Part shown: one piece after another, positions 35,634-45,347 of the stretch
How the letters are laid out: every line of letters starts with the position of its first letter
Numbering within the stretch: the stretch's first letter is position 1
Source: an uncultured Eubacteriales bacterium
GTDB lineage: Bacteria; Bacillota; Clostridia; Oscillospirales; Acutalibacteraceae
NCBI GenBank assembly: GCA_951801675.1
Contig: CATONX010000006.1
Coordinates: 43,859-107,858, forward strand
Reading direction: 5' to 3'
Length of the DNA stretch: 64,000 nucleotides
Notes under the pieces: model-generated
What the model was told of the DNA's origin: nothing
Database searches by the model: none
The model's input: the letters and a program-made list of their open reading frames with translations, nothing else
Translations under genes and position numbers: made by a program

Positions 35634-37574
35634 TTATCTTGCCCGGGTTTTGATTTCTTCAAGCGCCCCGTCGATAAATTCCTCTACCGTCATAGAGCCC
35701 TTGTCCCCGTCCTTGCGGGAGCGCACAGAAACAGTTCCCGCCTCTACTTCCTTGTCGCCGATGATCAGCATGTATGGGATCTTTTCCATCTGCGCTTCCC
35801 GGATTTTGTACCCGATCTTCTCATTGCGCTCGTCCATAGTGGCGCGGATGCCCGCGTCCTTCAGCTTCTGGTTGATTTCAGCGGCCTTATCGAACAGACG
35901 TTCACTGATGGGCAGTACCCGTACCTGTTCCGGGCTTAACCACATGGGCATGGCGCCTGCGTACTTTTCCAGAAGCAGAGCCAGCGTGCGCTCGTAGCAG
36001 CCGATGGAAGTGCGGTGAATGATGTAGGGGTTCTTCTTTACGCCGTCCCGGTCCACATACTCCATGCCGAACTTCTCCGCCAGCATCTGGTCGATCTGAA
36101 GGGTAATGAGGGTATCCTCTTTGCCGTGGACGTTCTTGATCTGAATGTCCAGCTTCGGGCCGTAGAAGGCAGCCTCGCCTACCCCGATGACATAGGGAAT
36201 TTCCAAATGATCGAGGATTTTCTTCATTACGCCCTGGGCCTCGTCCCACTGTTCGGGGGTACCGATGTACTTTTCCCGGTCGTCCGGGTCCCACTGAGAG
36301 AAACGGTAGGATACGTCCTCGTAAAGGCCAAGGGTCTTGAGCATGTAGATGGCAAGCTCCAAACAGCCCTTGAACTCGCCTTCCAGCTGTTCGGGGGTAC
36401 ACATCAGGTGGCCTTCCGAAATGGTGAACTGGCGCACCCGGATCAGGCCGTGCATCTCGCCGCTGGCTTCGTTGCGGAACAGCGTGGAGGTTTCGTTATA
36501 CCGCAAAGGCAGGTCCCGGTAAGACCGGCTGCGGTTTAAGTACGCCTGGTACTGGAAGGGGCAGGTCATGGGCCGCAGGGCGAACACTTCGTCGTCCTTC
36601 TCCGGATCACCCAGTACGAACATGCCGTCCATGTAATGGTCCCAGTGGCCGGAGAGCTTATACAGATCGCTTTTGGCCATGTAGGGGGTCTTGGTCAGCA
36701 GCCAGCCGCGTTTTTGCTCCTCATCCTCAACAAAACGCTGCAGAGTCTGAATGACTCTGGCGCCTTTGGGCAGCAGAATGGGCAGGCCCTGGCCAATAAT
36801 GTCAGAGGTGGTAAAATACTCGAGCTCCCGGCCGATCTTGTTATGATCGCGCTTTTTCGCTTCCTCTACCGCCGTCAGGTATTCTTCCAGCTGGGCATTT
36901 TTCGGAAATGCCGTGCCGTAGACACGGGCCAACTGCTTGCTGGTGGCGTCGCCCCGCCAATAGGCGCCGGTGCACTGTGTAAGCTTAAAGGCCTTTACCG
37001 CTCCGGTGGACATCAGGTGCGGCCCGGCACACAGATCCACAAATTCGCCCTGGCGGTACAGGGTGATGCGCTCGCCCTTGCCGGAATGCTCCTCCACCAG
37101 TTCCACCTTATATTTCTCGCCCGCCTCTTCAAAGAGCTTTTTCGCTTCCTCGGGCGAAACCTCAATGCGCTCCAAGACCAGGTTTTCCTTGACGATCTTC
37201 TTCATTTCTCCTTCGATCTTTGTAAGGTCTTCGGGAGTAAAGGGCGTATCGGTATCGAAATCGTAGTAAAACCCGTTGTCGATAGCCGGGCCGATGGCCA
37301 GCTTTACCTTCGGATAAAGGCGCTTGACGGCCTGGGCCAGAATGTGAGACGCCGTATGCCGAAACGCCCAGCGACCGTCCGGGTCGTCAAAGGTGAGAAT
37401 TTCCACCTGGCAGTCCTCAGTCAAAGGGGTGCGCAGGTCCACGGCTTTGCCGTTGACACGGGCCGCACAGGCAGCCTTGTAAAGCCCCATACCGATGGAT
37501 TTGGCGAACTGAGCCGCCGAAATACCGGCCTCGGCTTCCTTGACGGAGCCGTCTTTCAGAGTAATCTGGATCAT
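35634..37574 (-). CDS. thrS: Threonyl-tRNA synthetase
   Basis: A 646-residue class II synthetase with all domains: N-terminal TGS (SVKEAEAGISAAQFAKSIG), editing domain with HTASHILAQAVKRLYP, catalytic core with motif 2 RYNETSTLFRNEASGEMHGLIRVRQF region (FRNE and RQF visible), motif 3 near YERTLALLLEKYAG, and a C-terminal anticodon-binding domain. The ATG at 37574 follows GAGGAG; a TTG precedes it by one codon. Its expression is controlled by the T-box leader just upstream. Confidence 0.97.
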   Translation of the reverse strand: MIQITLKDGSVKEAEAGISAAQFAKSIGMGLYKAACAARVNGKAVDLRTPLTEDCQVEILTFDDPDGRWAFRHTASHILAQAVKRLYPKVKLAIGPAIDNGFYYDFDTDTPFTPEDLTKIEGEMKKIVKENLVLERIEVSPEEAKKLFEEAGEKYKVELVEEHSGKGERITLYRQGEFVDLCAGPHLMSTGAVKAFKLTQCTGAYWRGDATSKQLARVYGTAFPKNAQLEEYLTAVEEAKKRDHNKIGRELEYFTTSDIIGQGLPILLPKGARVIQTLQRFVEDEEQKRGWLLTKTPYMAKSDLYKLSGHWDHYMDGMFVLGDPEKDDEVFALRPMTCPFQYQAYLNRSRSYRDLPLRYNETSTLFRNEASGEMHGLIRVRQFTISEGHLMCTPEQLEGEFKGCLELAIYMLKTLGLYEDVSYRFSQWDPDDREKYIGTPEQWDEAQGVMKKILDHLEIPYVIGVGEAAFYGPKLDIQIKNVHGKEDTLITLQIDQMLAEKFGMEYVDRDGVKKNPYIIHRTSIGCYERTLALLLEKYAGAMPMWLSPEQVRVLPISERLFDKAAEINQKLKDAGIRATMDERNEKIGYKIREAQMEKIPYMLIIGDKEVEAGTVSVRSRKDGDKGSMTVEEFIDGALEEIKTRAR

Positions 37575-37597
37575 CAAAACATCTCCTCACGTAAAAT

Positions 37598-37890
37598 AAA
37601 AAGCCTCGTCCCTGTTAACAGGGGCGAGGCAAACAACCACACGGTTCCACCCTGATTCGGCGAAGCTGGCAAAACTGCCTTCTCCGTCTTCTCAGACGAG
37701 CCCTTAACGCGGGCATCCACACGGCGCGCCATTTCCTGCGCGCGGCTCGGGAGGCGGTATCCAAAGCAATGCTCTTTTTTTGCCGCCGAACACACTCTCA
37801 GCCGGTGATGCGTTCTCTCTGCTTGCGGTGCGCACAAAACGGCGCAGGGCATTGGGCTTCCTCCGTCGACACGGTTACTCTTGTTTTAAT
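37598..37890 (-). ncRNA. T-box riboswitch (threonine)
   Basis: Minus-strand leader of thrS. It holds the T-box antiterminator sequence AGGGTGGAACCGTG (37640-37653), followed by a terminator stem GCCTCG...CGAGGC (37603-37630) and T-run. Upstream, GCTGAGAG-type sequence follows an ACC triplet (complement of 37804-37806) that is the best specifier candidate for tRNA-Thr. Uncharged tRNA-Thr would stabilise antitermination. The 5' boundary is approximate. Confidence 0.9.
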
Positions 37891-37931
37891 CATCTTAGCA
37901 CTGTTTTTTGGGAAAGTCAAGAGGTGTTCTT

Positions 37932-39125
37932 TTATTCGATGCGCAGCGCTTCCACCGGGCGCAGCTTGGAGGCTTTGTAGGCCGGGTAAACGCCGAAGAA
38001 CACACCAATGAGCATGGAGACGCCGATGGCGTTTAGAATGGTGGGCCACTGAATGGCGGCGGACATACCCACCGCCATAAGCCCCAGCATGGAAATCCCC
38101 AGGCCCACCAGCGCCCCCAGCAGGCTGCCAATGGCGGTGATGAACACCGCTTCCAAGAGAAATTCCACCATGATCTTATGGTTTTTGGCGCCGATGGCTT
38201 TCTTGATGCCGATTTCTCTGGTCCGCTCGGTGACGGACACCAGCATGATGGTCATAATCCCAAGCCCTGCCACGATCAAAGAGATGCCGCCGATCAGGGA
38301 AAGGACTAGGGTGATGATGTCCAGCATGGACATGAGCTGATCCCGCTGCTTTGCCAGGTTTTCCGCATGGAAGGCGCCGGTGGTGCCGCTTACCTGGTCG
38401 AGAGCGGAAATAATGCTGCTCTGGGCATCCTCCACGTCGCTGCCGGCGTTTACCTTGACGGCGATCTGGTCAAACTTATTGATGACCGCATATTCCTGCA
38501 AGGAGGTATAGGGCACGTACACAATGGAGGGGACATAGTTGCCGATGACGTTTTGCATGATGCTGCTGCCGGCACTGACGATGCCGATGATCTCATAGGT
38601 TTCCTCGTTGCCGTTCATGAGAATCTGCATGGTTTTGCCCACGATGTTTTCCCGCCCGTAGGTGGTCAGGGCATAGTTTTGATCCACAAGGCAGACTTTG
38701 GCGGTGCTCTCCACGTCGTTTTTGTTGATCAGCCGGCCGTGGAGCAGTTCTAAGGAAATCACCTGCTTGGCGCCCGAGTCGATGCCCCAGACCAGCGAGT
38801 CGGTCTTCTCCCCTTTTAGGGTGGAATCGGTATAGTACATAATCAGCGGCATGGCGTTTTCTACCGAAGGAAGCTCCCGGATGGCGTTGAGCTCGTCCAT
38901 CTGCAGGTGTACGGAGGTGGAGGTCCCGTAGGCGGCGGTGGAAACGCTCAGACCGGTAATGCCCATGTTGTCAAGCTCGCTGGTGACCGCCGCCTTGCCT
39001 GCGTCGCCGATGGCGCCGATGACCACCACCGACGCGATTCCGATGGAGATGCTCGCAATGGTAAGCCAAGTTCGCATGCTTTTGCGCGAAAGGTTACGCA
39101 CCGCGATTTTGAGCATTTCAAGCAT
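37932..39125 (-). CDS. MacB/FtsX-type ABC transporter permease
   Basis: About 398 residues: N-terminal helix (AVRNLSRKSMRTWLTIASISIGIAS), a large extracellular MacB_PCD domain, and three C-terminal helices with the FtsX motif TERTREIGIKKAIGAK. It overlaps the end of the adaptor gene by eight bases. It needs an ATP-binding subunit, which is absent here. ATG at 39125 is chosen for its distance to GGGGTGG; other ATGs upstream are possible. Probably exports a peptide or small molecule. Confidence 0.88.
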   Translation of the reverse strand: MLEMLKIAVRNLSRKSMRTWLTIASISIGIASVVVIGAIGDAGKAAVTSELDNMGITGLSVSTAAYGTSTSVHLQMDELNAIRELPSVENAMPLIMYYTDSTLKGEKTDSLVWGIDSGAKQVISLELLHGRLINKNDVESTAKVCLVDQNYALTTYGRENIVGKTMQILMNGNEETYEIIGIVSAGSSIMQNVIGNYVPSIVYVPYTSLQEYAVINKFDQIAVKVNAGSDVEDAQSSIISALDQVSGTTGAFHAENLAKQRDQLMSMLDIITLVLSLIGGISLIVAGLGIMTIMLVSVTERTREIGIKKAIGAKNHKIMVEFLLEAVFITAIGSLLGALVGLGISMLGLMAVGMSAAIQWPTILNAIGVSMLIGVFFGVYPAYKASKLRPVEALRIE

Positions 39126-40140
39126 CCGCATCCACCCCATTCGCAAGCTTCACCCGCACCCCGTGGCCGGTGACGTCGTCCGGGTTTAAAATGATTTTGT
39201 CTCCCGCTTTGAGTCCCCCAGTGATCTCTACCCCATCGGTCAGCTCCCGTCCGGTGGTCACGTCCACCCGATGAGCCTGGGCCATGGAGTAGACATACAC
39301 GTACTCGTTGCCCTCCTCGTCTTGACGCACCGCTTCATAGGGAACCAGGATGGACTGGCTGAGCTGAGAGGTGGTGATGCTCGCTTCCACATTGTAGTTG
39401 GGCTTGAGATATTCGTCCGCCCCGTCGATGGACACAATGGCATCCACCACCGTTTCATACGCAGCGCCGCTTAATTGCTGCCGGGCGGCGGGGAAGATTT
39501 TCTGGATGGTGCCGGTGTACGTATGGTCCTTAAAGGCCGTCCCGGTGATGGATACCGGCTGGCCCACGGCCACGTCCCCGATTTTGCCTTCGTTGATGGA
39601 TACCTTTACCTGCAGGCTGCCCAGGTCGGAGATGGTGACCACGGCGGTGCCCGGCGTGGTTAACCCGCTTTGGGAGACGTTAATGTTGGTGACGGTGCCG
39701 GAAATAGGGGCCTTGACCACACCGGGAATGTCATCCACACTTTCGACCATAGAGCCCTGTTGCTTCGTGGAGGAAGAAGGCAGAGAGGAACCGGATGCTC
39801 CCAGACTTCCCAGCACGTCCTGAGACAGGCCCATGGAACTGCTGTAGGAAAGCAGGGTAAAGGTAGCCTGCTGGTCCACGTAAAAAAGCGGCTGGCCCTC
39901 GGTAACGGTGTCTCCCACGGCCACCTTCACATCCGATGCCACCACCGGTGTATCCAAAAACACGTCCTTTTTATTGGTTTCTTCAATTTTACCGGAGCAC
40001 TTGACGGTATTCTCCACTTCGCTGACCTGAGCGGAGTAGATGGTGACCTCGGTCACAGGCGGCGCGAACAGGTTCGCACCCGTAAAGACGCAGGTAATCA
40101 CCAACGCGGTAGAAATCAACAGAATCACATACTTTTTCAT
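39118..40140 (-). CDS. HlyD/MacA-type efflux adaptor
   Basis: A 340-residue membrane-fusion-type protein: N-terminal anchor (VILLISTALVITCVFTGANLF), split lipoyl/barrel-sandwich domain (TPVVASDVKVAVGDTV; VKAPISGTVTNINVSQSG) and beta-barrel domain (GQPVSITGTAFKDHTYTG). In Gram-positive bacteria such proteins pair with MacB-like permeases. First gene of the two-gene unit. Confidence 0.9.
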   Translation of the reverse strand: MKKYVILLISTALVITCVFTGANLFAPPVTEVTIYSAQVSEVENTVKCSGKIEETNKKDVFLDTPVVASDVKVAVGDTVTEGQPLFYVDQQATFTLLSYSSSMGLSQDVLGSLGASGSSLPSSSTKQQGSMVESVDDIPGVVKAPISGTVTNINVSQSGLTTPGTAVVTISDLGSLQVKVSINEGKIGDVAVGQPVSITGTAFKDHTYTGTIQKIFPAARQQLSGAAYETVVDAIVSIDGADEYLKPNYNVEASITTSQLSQSILVPYEAVRQDEEGNEYVYVYSMAQAHRVDVTTGRELTDGVEITGGLKAGDKIILNPDDVTGHGVRVKLANGVDADA

Positions 40141-40207
40141 CCAATAACCCTCTCCTTATCCCACAAAACCGCCTTTTCCCGAGGAAATGACGGTATGTAA
40201 TGGAAAA

Positions 40208-40252
40208 AATAAAGCCAAGACGGCGCGCGTTCGGCTGTCTGGCTTTATTCTT
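40208..40252 (+). terminator. Hairpin upstream of the adaptor gene
   Basis: AATAAAGCCA (40208-40217) pairs with TGGCTTTATT (40240-40249), followed by CTTT. It lies between divergent genes, so it may end an antisense or leader transcript. The 40141-40389 spacer has no other feature I recognise. Confidence 0.4.
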
Positions 40253-40389
40253 TGAAGGAAAGGCGGTTTTATGTCCGTCTTTTCTTAAAAAAAGCAAGTC
40301 AATTCTTAGTAATCGGACCTTTCGCATATTTCCAGGAAAGAACGGAATCCTATAGGAAAAAGAGCGGATCGAAAAGGAAGGTGACGAGC

Positions 40390-40569
40390 ATGTGCCTCAT
40401 TCCCTGCAGCGCCGACTGCAAGTACCAGTCGGACGGCTACTGCCAGCTGGAACATCCCACCACGGTCAACAGTGTGCAGGAACACGGCTGCGCCCATTAC
40501 ATTCAGCGAAATCCCGGCGTCAGCCAAGACTTGCCTCAAACGCCTCCCGAACGTTGCGCACAGGAATAA
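40390..40569 (+). CDS. Small Cys-rich protein
   Basis: A 59-residue protein with CxxxCSADCKYQSDGYC-type spacing: six cysteines overall and a His in the middle, suggesting a small zinc-binding fold. Similar short proteins are widespread in Clostridia and are sometimes mislabelled hydroxymyristoyl-ACP dehydratase. AAGGAAGGTGA lies before the ATG. The 3' end overlaps the end of convergent radA by 50 bp. Confidence 0.6.
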   Translation: MCLIPCSADCKYQSDGYCQLEHPTTVNSVQEHGCAHYIQRNPGVSQDLPQTPPERCAQE

Positions 40570-41884
40570 GCTCCACCCCGGCAAGGGACAGGCCCGCAAG
40601 TGCCTTCATATTGTGCCGGGGCAGGATAATCCGTTGAAAGCCCAGCCTCGCCGCTTCCTTGACCCGTTCCATGGCATGGCTGACCGCCCGGATTTCTCCG
40701 GCTAGGCCCACTTCCCCAAAGGCGATGACGCTTTGGCTCACCGGCACATCCTTTAAACTGCTTACCAGCGCCAGCGACACGGTTAGATCAGCCGCCGGTT
40801 CGTCCAGCCGCAGGCCGCCGATGACGTTTAAAAACGCGTCCTGGTTGCTGAAAAAGTACCCCGCCCGTTTTTCCAGCACCGCCAGCAGCAAGGACATCCG
40901 GTTATAATCAAACCCGGTGGACATGCGGCGGGGATTGCCAAAGCAGGTGGGGGTCACCAGGCCCTGCACCTCGGCTAAAATGGGCCGTGTCCCTTCCATG
41001 ATGCAGGCGACACAGGAGCCGGATACGTTTTTCGGCCGGCCCGAGAGCAGCATCATCGAAGGATTCGGCACCTCGCAAAGCCCCGTGTCCCGCATTTCGA
41101 AGACCCCGATTTCGTTAGTGGAGCCGTAGCGGTTCTTAACCGCCCGCAAAATCCGGTAGGACATATTGCGGTCCCCCTCAAAGAAAAGCACCGCGTCCAC
41201 AATGTGCTCGAGCACCTTCGGCCCGGCAATGGCTCCGTCTTTGTTGACATGCCCCACCAGGAGAATGGGAATTTCCATGTCCTTGGCGGTATGCATCAGG
41301 GCGTTGGTGCATTCGCGCACCTGGGTGATGCTGCCGGGCGAGGACTGGGTTAGTTCCGAGTTCATGGTCTGGATGGAGTCGACAATCACGATATCCGGCC
41401 GGATGGCGTTTATTTGTTCCAAAACGTTTTCCAGATGGGTTTCCGAAAGCAGCAGCAGGTTTTCGCTGGTTACCCCAAGCCGGTCCGCCCGCAGCTTAAT
41501 CTGCCTGACTGATTCTTCGCCCGATACATAGAGAATCGTGCAGGTCTCGCCGATAAACTGACACACCTGCAAAAGAATGGTGGATTTGCCGATGCCGGGA
41601 TCGCCTCCCAAAAGGACGATGGAGCCCTTGACGATGCCGCCGCCCAGCACCCGGTCCAGTTCCCCAAGGCCGGTGTGGTAGCGCTGTTCATCCTCGAACA
41701 CCACGTCCTTCACCGCCACCGCCCTGGAAACGCCTCTGCTGCGCGCCGCCGTCCCTGCCGAAACCGCGACAGGAACTTCCTCGTTCATGGTGTTCCATTC
41801 CCCGCAGCCGGGGCATTTTCCGTACCACTTGGCCGATTCATAGCCGCATTCGCTGCATACATAAATGGATTTGGACTTTGCCAT
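40520..41884 (-). CDS. radA: DNA repair protein RadA
   Basis: A 454-residue RecA-like branch-migration factor. N-terminal zinc finger CSECG...CPGCG (10-28), Walker A GGDPGIGKST near 92, the RadA-specific KNRYGSTNE, and a C-terminal Lon-protease-like domain (VSLALVSSLKDVPV). Family length. It is transcribed with cwlD downstream? No: cwlD lies upstream in the same direction, 28 bp away, so they may form one unit. Confidence 0.96.
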   Translation of the reverse strand: MAKSKSIYVCSECGYESAKWYGKCPGCGEWNTMNEEVPVAVSAGTAARSRGVSRAVAVKDVVFEDEQRYHTGLGELDRVLGGGIVKGSIVLLGGDPGIGKSTILLQVCQFIGETCTILYVSGEESVRQIKLRADRLGVTSENLLLLSETHLENVLEQINAIRPDIVIVDSIQTMNSELTQSSPGSITQVRECTNALMHTAKDMEIPILLVGHVNKDGAIAGPKVLEHIVDAVLFFEGDRNMSYRILRAVKNRYGSTNEIGVFEMRDTGLCEVPNPSMMLLSGRPKNVSGSCVACIMEGTRPILAEVQGLVTPTCFGNPRRMSTGFDYNRMSLLLAVLEKRAGYFFSNQDAFLNVIGGLRLDEPAADLTVSLALVSSLKDVPVSQSVIAFGEVGLAGEIRAVSHAMERVKEAARLGFQRIILPRHNMKALAGLSLAGVELIPVRNVREAFEASLG

Positions 41885-41912
41885 GTTCTACTTCCTCCCA
41901 AAAGATAACCCG

Positions 41913-42623
41913 TCAAAAGCATCCGCTGTTCAAAAGCCCGCACAGGATGCTCATGGTAAGCTGGTTTTGATAGTCCTCGTTTTGCAGCTTTGCTTCCTCC
42001 TCAGGGTTCGACAAAAAGCCGCACTCGACGATGACCGCTGGGATCTTCGCCTTACTTAAAAGATAAGATTCGCTTCCCAGCGGCTTTGCCACCCGGTTAT
42101 TATCCGGCTGGAGCGTCTCCACCACCGCGCTTTGCACCGATTTGGCGATGAGCTCGCTGTCAGCGTGGTTTTTGGAATAAAAAACCTGAGTACCGTGGTA
42201 TTGGGACTGCTCGAATTTATTCTGATGGATGCTCAAGAAAATTCCTTGGGGATATTGTTCGATAATCGCGAGACGCGCATGCATATCGGCCACCTTCTGG
42301 GATCGGACGGTGGAAAGGTTCGGGTCGTTTAAGGAAATGTCGCTGTCCCTTGTTAAAACCACCTGATAGCCCATAGCCCGCAGGGCATCCCGCAGCTTTA
42401 AGGTAATGGAGAGATTCAGGTCCTTTTCCAGAATGCCGCTTTTCCCTACCGCGCCGCCGTCCATTCCCCCGTGGCCCGCGTCCAGCACGATGACCTTGCC
42501 GTTTACTACCGGGCCCGCCGCCGTGGGTTGGGCCAGCAGCACGTCACTGGAGACGTACACCATGGACACAAACACCAGCGCCAGGCAGCTGATGAGAATG
42601 CAAATTCGTTTTTTTGTCAGCAA
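41913..42623 (-). CDS. cwlD: N-acetylmuramoyl-L-alanine amidase, CwlD-like
   Basis: A 236-residue zinc amidase (Amidase_3) with an N-terminal signal anchor (about 6-26). Zinc ligands and catalytic Glu fall in LDAGHGGMDGGAVG, SIHQNKFEQSQYHG and AVIVECGFLSNPEEE. CwlD makes the muramic-lactam cortex of spores, and spoIIM in the window makes sporulation likely; a general wall amidase is the alternative. TTG start after GGGGGTGATC. Confidence 0.87.
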   Translation of the reverse strand: MLTKKRICILISCLALVFVSMVYVSSDVLLAQPTAAGPVVNGKVIVLDAGHGGMDGGAVGKSGILEKDLNLSITLKLRDALRAMGYQVVLTRDSDISLNDPNLSTVRSQKVADMHARLAIIEQYPQGIFLSIHQNKFEQSQYHGTQVFYSKNHADSELIAKSVQSAVVETLQPDNNRVAKPLGSESYLLSKAKIPAVIVECGFLSNPEEEAKLQNEDYQNQLTMSILCGLLNSGCF

Positions 42624-42667
42624 AAAAGATCACCCCCACACATGTATATGCGCAGGGGCGAAAAAAA

Positions 42668-43300
42668 TCATTTGGAAGACTTGGAATTTGTTTTTTTGTA
42701 GACGATGGAATGAAGAACGGAAACCTTCCGGTATCCCATGTTATATACCGCCCCTGCATAGATAGGAAGAAACAGGTTGAGGGCCACCACTGCTATAATG
42801 GAAAGAAACGATACGTTGGCAATGGACAGGAACATGGAAGAAGGCTCCGCCGACATGCCAGGCGCCATCAGCGCGTTAAAGATATGCAGATATTGGGGGT
42901 TAAGCACCCGGTAAGCCACGGCGAGAAACGGAATGTCCATCACCTTTCCGAGCACCAGCATCACTGCGAAGATGGCATAAGGAATCAGAGCAAACAGGCC
43001 GATTTTTACACCGCGGAACTTGTCGTATTTCATTTGATGGATGTCCACAAGGATCTGGTCCTCATGGCCCATCTGCCAGATGGTTCCGTAAAGAGAACCG
43101 AAATAAACGAGAATCAGCAGGATTTGGGTCAGCACAATGAAGGCGGTTCCCTCTGCGGTGAGCGCCAAAACCCAGCATAGCAGAGAGAAAAAAGAAGCCA
43201 GGAGACAGCTAAGCATCAGCTGAGCGCCCTGCCTTGGGATGCTTTTATTCAAATAGAGCACGTCCTTTCCCACTTGAAACACCGTCGATGTTTCCGACAT
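42668..43300 (-). CDS. Polytopic membrane protein of unknown function
   Basis: A 210-residue protein with about five hydrophobic helices (30-52, 54-75, 98-122, 162-190) and a basic C-terminus (YKKTNSKSSK). No family motif recognised. Located between cwlD and the his operon on the same strand. Confidence 0.6.
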   Translation of the reverse strand: MSETSTVFQVGKDVLYLNKSIPRQGAQLMLSCLLASFFSLLCWVLALTAEGTAFIVLTQILLILVYFGSLYGTIWQMGHEDQILVDIHQMKYDKFRGVKIGLFALIPYAIFAVMLVLGKVMDIPFLAVAYRVLNPQYLHIFNALMAPGMSAEPSSMFLSIANVSFLSIIAVVALNLFLPIYAGAVYNMGYRKVSVLHSIVYKKTNSKSSK

Positions 43301-43312
43301 GTCTCTATTCTA

Positions 43313-43639
43313 CTACGAATTTCGGTCCGTTTTATGAAATTTTTTTAAATTTCCAATCTTTTTACGCCGTTCTTCCAACACCGCCGACACATCCTCCACC
43401 GAAATCCCCTCCTGGGCCATCAAAACCAGCAAATGATAGGTGAGATCACAGATTTCATTGACCGTGTCCACCTTTTCCCCGTTCTTTGCCGCAATGATGA
43501 CTTCTGCGGCTTCCTCCCCTACCTTCTTTAGAATCTTATCCGTCCCTTTTTCGAACAGGTAACAGGTATAAGATCCCTCCTGGGGATTTTCCTTTCGGTT
43601 TTCGATGACCTCGTAAAGGCCCTTGATGACGTCGCTCAT
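43313..43639 (-). CDS. hisE: Phosphoribosyl-ATP pyrophosphatase
   Basis: A 108-residue MazG-fold enzyme, second step of histidine synthesis. Metal-binding acidic helices are in KVGEEAAEVIIAAKNG and EICDLTYHLLVLM. Here hisE is separate from hisI and comes last in the operon. Start after AGGAGG. Confidence 0.95.
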   Translation of the reverse strand: MSDVIKGLYEVIENRKENPQEGSYTCYLFEKGTDKILKKVGEEAAEVIIAAKNGEKVDTVNEICDLTYHLLVLMAQEGISVEDVSAVLEERRKKIGNLKKFHKTDRNS

Positions 43640-43691
43640 CGCTTTTTCCTCCTATGATTATGAGCCGCTGCGGCAAAATAGCCGGCGGCTT

Positions 43692-44018
43692 TTATTCGGT
43701 AAAGTCCTTGATCTTCTTAAAAAAGCAGGAATGAGAACCCGTATGACAGGCGGGACCCGTCTGTTCTACGATCACAAGCAGGGTGTCGTCGTCGCAGTCC
43801 CCGGAAATGGAAACCACCTTTTGCAGATGGCCGGAGGTAGCGCCCTTGTTCCAAAGCTCCTGCCTTGAGCGGCTGTAAAACCAGGTATACCCGGTTTCCA
43901 GCGTTTTTTGCAGGGATTCCCGGTTCATATACGCGAGCATCAAGACCTCCCCGGTCCCTTTTTCCTGAACGATGGCCGGGATCAATTCCCCTTTTAGAAA
44001 ATAGTTCTCCAAATTCAT
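43692..44018 (-). CDS. hisI: Phosphoribosyl-AMP cyclohydrolase
   Basis: A 108-residue enzyme, third step of the pathway. Seen: [27 protein letters not shown], and the zinc/Mg site DCDDDTLL with Cys-containing [11 protein letters not shown]. Follows hisA by 15 bp. Confidence 0.95.
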   Translation of the reverse strand: MNLENYFLKGELIPAIVQEKGTGEVLMLAYMNRESLQKTLETGYTWFYSRSRQELWNKGATSGHLQKVVSISGDCDDDTLLVIVEQTGPACHTGSHSCFFKKIKDFTE

Positions 44019-44033
44019 TTCTGCGTTTCTCCT

Positions 44034-44750
44034 TTACCGGCTCGCCTCAAGAATGGCTTCCTTCAAAGATAGGGTCCCTTGGTAGATCGACTTGCCGCAA
44101 ATAGCGCCGTACAGCCCCAGCTCTTTGAGCGCCTTAATGTCGGACAGGTTTGTCACTCCGCCGCTTGCAATCACATCGCAGGACACCGCTTCATTGATGG
44201 CGGCAAGCTGCTCGAGATTCGGGCCGGATAAGGTTCCGTCCTTGGAAATATCGGTAAAGATCAGACAGGAAACGCCGATGGCTTCCATCTGCTTTGCGAG
44301 ATCCAAAAAGTGCACGTCCGAGGTGGAAAGCCATCCTTCCGCCGCTACCATGCCGTTTTTCGCGTCGATGCCTACCGCGATGCGCTCCCCATATTCCTTC
44401 ACCGCTTCCTTGACAAAGGAAGGGTTTTTAACCGCAGCCGAACCTAAGATGACCCGGGAAATCCCCTGCTCCAAATAATAAGAAACCGTCTGCATATCCC
44501 GGATACCGCCGCCCAGCTCCAGCTTGAGACCGCTTTCCTTGGCCACGGTGACGAAAATCTCCCGGTTTTGGGGGCTGCCGTTTTTCGCCCCGTCCAGATC
44601 CACCATGTGAAGCCAATGAGCGCCCGCCTCCCGGAAGGAATTTGCGGTTTTAAGCGGATCCTCCGCCACCTTCTGGGCGGTGGCAAAATCGCCTTTATAA
44701 AGCCGCACACAGGTCTGATTGTGAATATCGATTGCCGGAAAAATCAGCAT
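44034..44750 (-). CDS. hisA: ProFAR isomerase
   Basis: A 238-residue TIM barrel (fourth step). Opens MLIFPAIDIHNQTCVRL with the catalytic Asp, GGGIRDMQTV in the first phosphate site and the second catalytic Asp in FTDISKDGTLSGPN. Start after AAGGAGG. hisH and hisF, its usual neighbours on both sides, are absent. Confidence 0.95.
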   Translation of the reverse strand: MLIFPAIDIHNQTCVRLYKGDFATAQKVAEDPLKTANSFREAGAHWLHMVDLDGAKNGSPQNREIFVTVAKESGLKLELGGGIRDMQTVSYYLEQGISRVILGSAAVKNPSFVKEAVKEYGERIAVGIDAKNGMVAAEGWLSTSDVHFLDLAKQMEAIGVSCLIFTDISKDGTLSGPNLEQLAAINEAVSCDVIASGGVTNLSDIKALKELGLYGAICGKSIYQGTLSLKEAILEASR

Positions 44751-44765
44751 CTTGCCGCCTCCTTA

Positions 44766-45347
44766 TCAGTCAAGCGAACCCTTGGTGGACAAAACGGTTT
44801 TCCCGTCCGTCACCGCACAGGCTGCTTTCAGAGCATGGGCGACCGCTTTAAACGCCGCCTCGATCATATGATGGGAATTTTCCCCGTAGAGCACCTTTAC
44901 ATGCAGGGTCAGCCCGGCGGCAAAGGCAAACGCGCGGAAAAACTCTTTGCACATGCAGGTGTCGAACCCGCCCACCTGCTCTTCCGGGAAGCTCCCGTCA
45001 AACACCAGAAAGGGCCGGCCGCTTACATCCACCGACGCGAAAGCCAGCGCCTCGTCCATGGGTACAAAGAAGCTTCCGTACCGGGCGATGCCGGACTTGT
45101 CCCCCAAAGCTTTGGCAAACGCCTGGCCCAGCACGATACCGGTATCCTCCACCGTGTGGTGGCAGTCCACCTCTAAGTCGCCCACCGTATTCACCTTAAG
45201 GCCGAAGCCGCCGTGGGTGGCGAGGGCGTTTAACATATGGTCAAAGAAGCCAACACCAGTGACAATAGAGGAGTCTCCTCCGTCCAGATTCACTTCCACC
45301 GAGATCTGGGTTTCTTTGGTGCTGCGTTTCACTTCTGCGGTTCGCAT
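44766..45347 (-). CDS. hisB: Imidazoleglycerol-phosphate dehydratase
   Basis: A 193-residue monofunctional HisB with the two Mn-binding repeats: HMLNALATHGGF, DCHHTVEDTGIVLGQA, and ENSHHMIEAAFKA. Fused phosphatase as in E. coli is lacking, as usual in Firmicutes. Overlaps hisC by 19 bp. Confidence 0.96.
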   Translation of the reverse strand: MRTAEVKRSTKETQISVEVNLDGGDSSIVTGVGFFDHMLNALATHGGFGLKVNTVGDLEVDCHHTVEDTGIVLGQAFAKALGDKSGIARYGSFFVPMDEALAFASVDVSGRPFLVFDGSFPEEQVGGFDTCMCKEFFRAFAFAAGLTLHVKVLYGENSHHMIEAAFKAVAHALKAACAVTDGKTVLSTKGSLD

